Source: a virus
Direction: 5' to 3' (one strand)
DNA: 43,560 bases
Virus record (IMG/VR): IMGVR_UViG_3300013307_000025
Location: 1 to 43,560 of that record
Below the pieces are notes generated by a model. The model made no database searches. It was not told the DNA's origin and was given only the letters and a program-made list of their open reading frames with translations. A program made the translations under genes and the position numbers. Of this stretch, positions 38,429 to 43,560 are shown one piece after another. Each line of letters starts with the position of its first letter. Position 1 is the stretch's first letter.

Positions 38429-41002
38429 TTAGTTGACGGCTGAACCGTCTTTTGCACGTACCCACTTTAGGCCATCCGAGAACAGCAGCTCAAAGCGAGT
38501 GGATGCACCGGAACCAGTACCGGAGTCAGTACACAGGATTACGCCGTATGCGTTCTCACCATCTGCGCGTGGCAGGTCAGCTTTGGCATAGCGGTTAACA
38601 CGGGTAGACTCCATTGTTGCCTGAACCGGGATGTAGCGGTCCTGATAGTTGTTCTTGATGTGCAGGTAGCGACCAGCAGCAGCACCTTCCTCCGGCGATG
38701 CCAGAAGCAGCGTACCACTATCAAGGTCCATACCGAGGCCGGTGTTGTTCTCACCAGTACCCGCGATACCGCCGTTCACAGCCCACACTTTGTGCGCCTG
38801 CTTCAGGTTAGCCACGCTACCGATATCAACCGGTGCATCGCTACCAGCACGGTAGTAGAACGGAGAGCCAGATGAGATACGGCCTACACCATCTGAACGC
38901 AGGAACACGCCCATTACGCGGGTGAACGCACCCATACGCACGTAGATATCAAAGCTCTGCCATGCGTGAACATAGCGAACCTCACGGATTGGACACGCGC
39001 CCTCACCATGCCACGACAGCTGGATGCCGTCTGCTGATGCCACGTTGTACTTCAGCTGACCACGAATCAGCGCACGACCGCCACCGAAACCGGTAGAGCC
39101 GGGGTGGTTCGTACTGGAGCCGATGTTATCGTAACCAGCCGCACCCTGAAGCTCCAGCTCAAAGGTAGCGCCCAGCGTGCTGTTCTGGATGACTCGACCA
39201 ACGTTAATCCACTTCTCGTTACCTGTGTTGTTCAGCAGGCGCATTTCCGGGAGTGGGTTCTGGAAGCCCATAGCCAGACCATTCTGAAGCGCGGAGCCTT
39301 TCGGGTCCAGCTGAATGGTGCCTTGGTCCATTGCGTTAGTCACCCACGTTGGCGGTTTGCCACTTGGGTCCCATGACGGGTCATAACCAGATACGTCGAA
39401 GCTCAGACCAGCACCCTGCTCAAAGCGGCAGTTAATGCGAGTCAGCTTGGTGTACTTGGCACCTGATGGATTGACGCTGTTCTCCTGAGTTACGTTCTTC
39501 AGCACCCAGCCACCCTGCGAGATATCGAAGCCACGCTCGTTGCGGTCAAACCAGACGTTGTTCATCTCAGACTGACCTGCGCGGATACATGACACAGCGA
39601 ACTCGCCGGTATGACCTTCGAAGTTAGAGTTTGAGATTTCAATCGCAGTCGGGTGGTCCCACGCGCCCGGTGATTCATTCGACCAATCGGTACGGAAGAA
39701 TGACGCCTTGCCCTGAGACGAGTAGCACTGGTCCAGTTTGGTGTCGATGGTGTCAAAGACGTGGAATACACGACCGGTCATGCCACGGGCCTGAATCGCA
39801 TGGATTCGGCAGTAGTCACCACGGGTCACGGTATTCTCAAGGAAGCCTTTGGTACTTGCGGCACCGTTGATGTTCAGGTTAGCCACTTCCATACGGCGAG
39901 CCTTGAACCGGATAGCATAGGCATTGGCATGGTCCAGCAGGCGCAGCTGCGCACGCGGCAGACGGCCATAGGCCACTTCAGGTCCACGCAGTTTGAATGC
40001 AGGAATCTCGGCGTTGCCCAAATCCCACGAGCTAATCGCGGTCAGACCCGGACCCAGCACAATGCCCGGACCAAAGGTTGCGTCGATGCCACGAGACCAT
40101 GCGTGCATACGCTTCATGGATTCGATATCATCCGTAACGCCATCACTACGAGCGCCGAAGTGTTCGATGGTGACAGAGTTCAGCTCAATCATACGACGCC
40201 AGCGAGCGCCATTCAGACCAACGATGATGATACCACCGTCATCAGGTGAGGTTGTGTCAGAGGCAACATACTCAAAGAAGCCACCACCTTTCACTGAACC
40301 TTCGACGTAGCCGACCACAGACACGAAGCGGCGGTCCTGACGCGGGGCCAGTTGACGCAGTGCTTCGATGCTCGGTACACGACCGAGGATGCTCATGCCG
40401 TCGATATCTTGCAGGTCCAGCTCCAGCTCAGTTGCCGAGCCTTCGATAGGCGTGGCTGATACCGGGTTGCCGATGCTGTCAAAGCCCAGCAGCTTGTTCT
40501 TACGGCCATTCACGGTAGGTGTAGGCTGTACAGTCGCTTCCGGTACACGGATAGCCTTCTGGTTCACTTCCCGCACTTCTGCATCGACATATTTCTTATT
40601 CGCTGCATCGGTGTCATAGATTGGTGAGCCGAGGTTCGTGATACGGAAGGTGTTCATGCTGATATCACCATAGAAGCCTTCAATGCTTCGGCCTTCTACC
40701 AGCTCCTGAGACAGGTACAGGAATTGGGTATTCTGTTCATCCAGATTGCTGCGGTCAAATGCTGCACCTTCAGAGAACTGGATACGCAGATGCTCACGCT
40801 CAGTGCGACGCATCACGAGGATTTCTTCGCCACCGGTAAGCGGGGCAGGCAGACGCACGTTCGTATCACTCACCCACGTAAAGCCTTTCACTTCACCGCC
40901 ATTCACGTACAGGTAGATATCCTGCCGCTGCATATAGGGAATATTAATTGATACTTGAATCTGACCGGGTGCTGCGGTTTCAGTCTGCCATGAATTAGCC
41001 AT
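38429..41002 (-). CDS. Tail fibre/spike with T7-type N-terminus and beta-helix (putative depolymerase)
   Basis: This 857-residue protein binds the host surface. Residues 1-150 have the T7 gp17-type attachment domain (INIPYMQRQDIYLYVNGG, VMRRTEREHL, FLYLSQELVEGR). From about 260 it has the pectate-lyase-like beta-helix entry motif (EHFGARSDGVTDD) and helix-type repeats up to about 600. The C-terminus (YGVILCTDSGTGSG... RFELLFSDGLKWVRAKDGS) is of the tail-spike type. The layout suggests cleavage of a surface polysaccharide. No catalytic residues can be assigned. The ATG at 41002 follows TATGGAGTAATAC. Confidence 0.9.
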   Translation of the reverse strand: MANSWQTETAAPGQIQVSINIPYMQRQDIYLYVNGGEVKGFTWVSDTNVRLPAPLTGGEEILVMRRTEREHLRIQFSEGAAFDRSNLDEQNTQFLYLSQELVEGRSIEGFYGDISMNTFRITNLGSPIYDTDAANKKYVDAEVREVNQKAIRVPEATVQPTPTVNGRKNKLLGFDSIGNPVSATPIEGSATELELDLQDIDGMSILGRVPSIEALRQLAPRQDRRFVSVVGYVEGSVKGGGFFEYVASDTTSPDDGGIIIVGLNGARWRRMIELNSVTIEHFGARSDGVTDDIESMKRMHAWSRGIDATFGPGIVLGPGLTAISSWDLGNAEIPAFKLRGPEVAYGRLPRAQLRLLDHANAYAIRFKARRMEVANLNINGAASTKGFLENTVTRGDYCRIHAIQARGMTGRVFHVFDTIDTKLDQCYSSQGKASFFRTDWSNESPGAWDHPTAIEISNSNFEGHTGEFAVSCIRAGQSEMNNVWFDRNERGFDISQGGWVLKNVTQENSVNPSGAKYTKLTRINCRFEQGAGLSFDVSGYDPSWDPSGKPPTWVTNAMDQGTIQLDPKGSALQNGLAMGFQNPLPEMRLLNNTGNEKWINVGRVIQNSTLGATFELELQGAAGYDNIGSSTNHPGSTGFGGGRALIRGQLKYNVASADGIQLSWHGEGACPIREVRYVHAWQSFDIYVRMGAFTRVMGVFLRSDGVGRISSGSPFYYRAGSDAPVDIGSVANLKQAHKVWAVNGGIAGTGENNTGLGMDLDSGTLLLASPEEGAAAGRYLHIKNNYQDRYIPVQATMESTRVNRYAKADLPRADGENAYGVILCTDSGTGSGASTRFELLFSDGLKWVRAKDGSAVN

Positions 41003-41021
41003 GTATTACTCCATAAAGGGT

Positions 41022-41041
41022 GGGCGACCCATTAGTCGCCC
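41022..41041 (-). other. Stem-loop overlapping the stop codon of internal virion protein C
   Basis: GGGCGAC-TAATGG-GTCGCCC forms a perfect 7-bp stem, and the TAA in its loop is the stop codon of the internal virion protein C gene. ACCCTTTATGGAG follows, then the tail fibre start. It may be a weak terminator or processing site that separates the two messages. Confidence 0.6.
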
Positions 41042-43560
41042 GAGGTGTTGTTAATCAAAATACGCAGAGGAATAAACTCCTGCGCCAGTGGCATCAGCTT
41101 ACTCGCATCCTGTGCTGACATTTCACCCTTACGGGCAACGCCTTGCAGAGTCTGAATAATGCTGTTGACGCTACCAAACATGGAGACGCCACCGCCACGC
41201 TGGTTTGTGCTGAACAGGTCCATCAGCATGGACGCACCACCAATTGCACTCATACCAGACACGGCGTCATGAATCAGGTCAGAGCTGGATTTCTCGTCCA
41301 GCTTACCGTCCATACCATAACGCACGTAGGTCATCAGAGCCATCATTGGGAACTGGTACGCCAGTAGGATTGCCCCGCCCATCATTTCTTCTGAGCCATT
41401 CTCCAGATGACGACGCAGGATTTTGTTGGTCCCGGCAAATGCGAAAGACTGATAACCAATCAGCACGCGGCCAATCGGGTTCATCTCTGCGAAGTGCGCA
41501 GTCTCACCAGTGCGGTTCTGCTGAACCACGTAATCCATAAAGCGTTGCCCTACAGCTTCCAGATGCGTCTGCAATTCAGGTTTGAACGCAGCACCCGGAT
41601 TAGCGGCGTAGGCAGCTCGCATATCATCCAGAGCAGATTGGCGCAGGCCGAACTTACCCAGCAGCTTCGCATCCTTGGCTGAACCACCCAGCGCGGCCAT
41701 GATTGAATCCTGAATAAGTCCAGCATTCATGTTGACCATAGCGCGGTGAATGGCACGCATACCGTTTGCACTGTATGCGGCCTGAGAGAAGTTGCGGAGG
41801 ACATTAACCATATGCGCAGAGCGAGTCAGGTCAGTGTTATCGTCGGCCAATGTATGCAGCCATTTGAAGCGCATATCATTCTGCGTGGCACCGCTGAGGA
41901 TGTTGTGCAGACGCTGATGCAGATTCTGGTCCCGGCCCAGCTCTACGCGAGCATGTTTGAACAGGCCACCTTGCATCATGCTACGCACGACACGGGCCAT
42001 ACCAAACTCTTTCGCTGCGAGGGCGAGGTCGGTCAGCTGATACAGACCGGAGTTCTTCAGCATCATGGCATTGGACAGATAGCCGGAGGCCAACATCCAA
42101 TCCGGGGTAGCGCCTTGGGCAGGGTAGCCCATCAGCACATCCACGGTGTCATCCACTTTACTGGTCCAATCATCAGGTTTAGCCACGGTGTTACGCAGCT
42201 CATCAATCTGGTTCACGATATCCTTCATATCCGGTGTACCCTTCGCAGCAAACGCTACGCGGCCAGACATGCGGTTATTGTATTGGTTCATCAGCTTGGA
42301 CACGTCAGTATCCATGATATCGGCCAGCTTCATTGTCCGGCCCGACTGAGTGGTATACACTTTCTGCATATCCAGCTCATTACGCTTACGCAGGTTACGC
42401 GCCGGGTTGGAGCCGGTACGCTCAGAGGCGAACACGGACTTCTCCAGAATGGCAGCGGCGTCTTCACGCGCTACACCATTCTCCAGCAGCAGCTCAACGA
42501 ACTCATCGTTGCTCATACCGTTAATAGCCCGACGCCACATAGCGCCCTGCTTCGGCTGTGCAGAGGTCAGACCCTGATACCATGTACGGGCAACCTGACG
42601 AGACAGGTCACGGTCCATAGCTGGATATGCGTCACGCATAGCGAGACTGAACACATCCACAAAGTCTTTCTGAGCAAAGCCCTTCTCACGGGTCAGAGTA
42701 CGAATCTTGTCGCTGCTGTAGCGGCGTGGCAGGTAATATGGAGACTTCTCGAATCGGCCCTCGTTGTTGATGCCTGCATTCTGCATGTGGTCGAACCAAC
42801 GCTCGGACCAGCCGGACTCAGTGAACGCATTAACAACACGTTCGATGTGGGCAGGTGGCGGGTCGATTGGACGGCCATTGCGATACTCGCCATGTGCATA
42901 GTCCAGATACTTGGCGAGGTCATTCTCCAGAGCCTGTCGTTTCTCAACGAAGTTCTTACGGTAGAAGAACTGGTCCAGCTTACCGGTGCCAGTGCGTGAC
43001 AGCTCATCTGTGATAGCCTTCTCAACGATACCAGTGACGGCATCCATCTCGGACTTATACAGACGCTTCAGGTCAGCAACAGCTTCAGCACGCTCACCAA
43101 CTTTCGTACCGTCTGCAACGAGGAAGTCAGCAAACTCGGCAGTAGCCGCAGTATCCTGTGCAATCTCATCACGCAGAGAGAAGAAACGCTGTGCAGTGGT
43201 CTTGAACTGTTTGAACATAGCAGTAGCAGCCGCCTCTTCCCGGCGACCAGCAGGTGCAGACTTAACGGCAGCGCGAGCAGCCTCGGTCATTCCCTTCATC
43301 GCGCCGGAGGTAAACTCTGGAGCCATGCGGTTTGCAGCCTGCTTACCGAGGCCGGAGCCATTCGGACCAGAGGCCAGTAAATCTTCCAGTGCATCGGCTA
43401 CATCGGTCAGCCCGGTGCGAGCGCCCGGTTTCATACCCAGCACGCGCATGATGCTCTTACCCAGCTGACGCAGGGCAGATTCTTTACCACGCACGGAGGT
43501 CTGACGTTGTAGGAACGCTGTGTAGTTGCCTTGGTTGTCACCGAGGCCAGCTACCAGCTC
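41032..43560 (-). CDS. Internal virion protein C, C-terminal part
   Basis: This is the rest of the protein that starts at 1604: residues 531-1372, reading in from base 43560 with no start codon of its own. A GTG at 43494 can be read as a start but it is internal. After a Lys/Arg-rich link the sequence is long and helical, with several weakly hydrophobic segments (for example MMGGAILLAYQFPMMALMTYV near residue 1270). Such segments fit a protein that crosses the inner membrane during ejection. It ends NNTSGD. Role by position equals T7 gp16 and its phiKMV counterpart. Confidence 0.88.
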   Translation of the reverse strand, partial: ELVAGLGDNQGNYTAFLQRQTSVRGKESALRQLGKSIMRVLGMKPGARTGLTDVADALEDLLASGPNGSGLGKQAANRMAPEFTSGAMKGMTEAARAAVKSAPAGRREEAAATAMFKQFKTTAQRFFSLRDEIAQDTAATAEFADFLVADGTKVGERAEAVADLKRLYKSEMDAVTGIVEKAITDELSRTGTGKLDQFFYRKNFVEKRQALENDLAKYLDYAHGEYRNGRPIDPPPAHIERVVNAFTESGWSERWFDHMQNAGINNEGRFEKSPYYLPRRYSSDKIRTLTREKGFAQKDFVDVFSLAMRDAYPAMDRDLSRQVARTWYQGLTSAQPKQGAMWRRAINGMSNDEFVELLLENGVAREDAAAILEKSVFASERTGSNPARNLRKRNELDMQKVYTTQSGRTMKLADIMDTDVSKLMNQYNNRMSGRVAFAAKGTPDMKDIVNQIDELRNTVAKPDDWTSKVDDTVDVLMGYPAQGATPDWMLASGYLSNAMMLKNSGLYQLTDLALAAKEFGMARVVRSMMQGGLFKHARVELGRDQNLHQRLHNILSGATQNDMRFKWLHTLADDNTDLTRSAHMVNVLRNFSQAAYSANGMRAIHRAMVNMNAGLIQDSIMAALGGSAKDAKLLGKFGLRQSALDDMRAAYAANPGAAFKPELQTHLEAVGQRFMDYVVQQNRTGETAHFAEMNPIGRVLIGYQSFAFAGTNKILRRHLENGSEEMMGGAILLAYQFPMMALMTYVRYGMDGKLDEKSSSDLIHDAVSGMSAIGGASMLMDLFSTNQRGGGVSMFGSVNSIIQTLQGVARKGEMSAQDASKLMPLAQEFIPLRILINNTSGD
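43547..43560. repeat. Second copy of the 14-bp contig-end repeat
   Basis: Identical to bases 1-14; see that entry. Counting it once gives 43546 bp of unique sequence. Confidence 0.85.

Noticed and set aside
1-43560. CRISPR arrays, insertion sequences, integrase, restriction-modification or toxin genes
   Set aside because: Looked for on both strands; no regularly spaced repeats, transposase motifs or lysogeny genes were found.

Overview
The window is an essentially complete genome of a T7-like podophage (Autographiviridae). It has been circularised in assembly and opened inside a virion gene. Every recognised protein-coding gene is on the minus strand, so the biological order runs right to left and wraps from position 1 to position 43560. 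The first 14 bases repeat exactly as the last 14. Merging them once joins two gene halves into one uninterrupted 1372-codon frame, so the unique length is 43546 bp.

The gene order points to a phiKMV-like phage rather than T7 or SP6. The single-subunit RNA polymerase lies after the DNA replication genes and directly before the head genes. Primase and helicase are separate genes, and a lysozyme-like domain sits at the C-terminus of the second internal virion protein. No integrase, repressor or other lysogeny gene is seen. The lysis genes (lipoprotein spanin, SAR endolysin), the tRNA-Asn and the beta-helix tail fibre suggest a Gram-negative host with a surface polysaccharide, probably in the Enterobacterales. 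I cannot name the host.

Layout in transcription order: (1) 33.86-33.1 kb is non-coding and holds the probable physical ends, short repeats, sigma70-type early promoters and one phage-type promoter facing the other way. (2) 33.07-25.5 kb holds about twenty small early genes, mostly of unknown function, plus a DNA ligase. (3) 25.5-15.2 kb holds primase, DnaB-like helicase, family A DNA polymerase, a metallophosphoesterase, a putative ssDNA-binding protein with a long Ala-Pro tail, a 5'-3' exonuclease, endonuclease VII and a DUF3310 protein. (4) 15.2-12.7 kb is the RNA polymerase. (5) 12.6-4.4 kb holds a GNAT-like protein, a head/tail adaptor candidate, portal, scaffold, capsid, terminator, tRNA-Asn, two tail tubular proteins and internal virion protein A. 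(6) 4.4-1 kb and 43.5-41 kb hold internal virion proteins B and C. (7) 41-33.9 kb holds the tail fibre, small and large terminase, two proteins sharing an N-terminal module, spanin, holin and SAR endolysin.

Regulation can be read in part. Host-type promoters with consensus-like boxes and 18-bp spacers lie upstream of the early genes. The phage polymerase probably reads a repeated element with core GAGACACGTTATAGAG, found four times on the minus strand and once on the plus strand. Many gene junctions have ATGA or TAATG overlaps, which suggests translational coupling. Several junctions carry hairpins capped by UNCG tetraloops. The most notable observations are an HExxH zinc-protease motif in internal virion protein C, a compact structured leader RNA flanked by 12-bp direct repeats in the early region, and the single opposite-facing phage promoter at the genome end.
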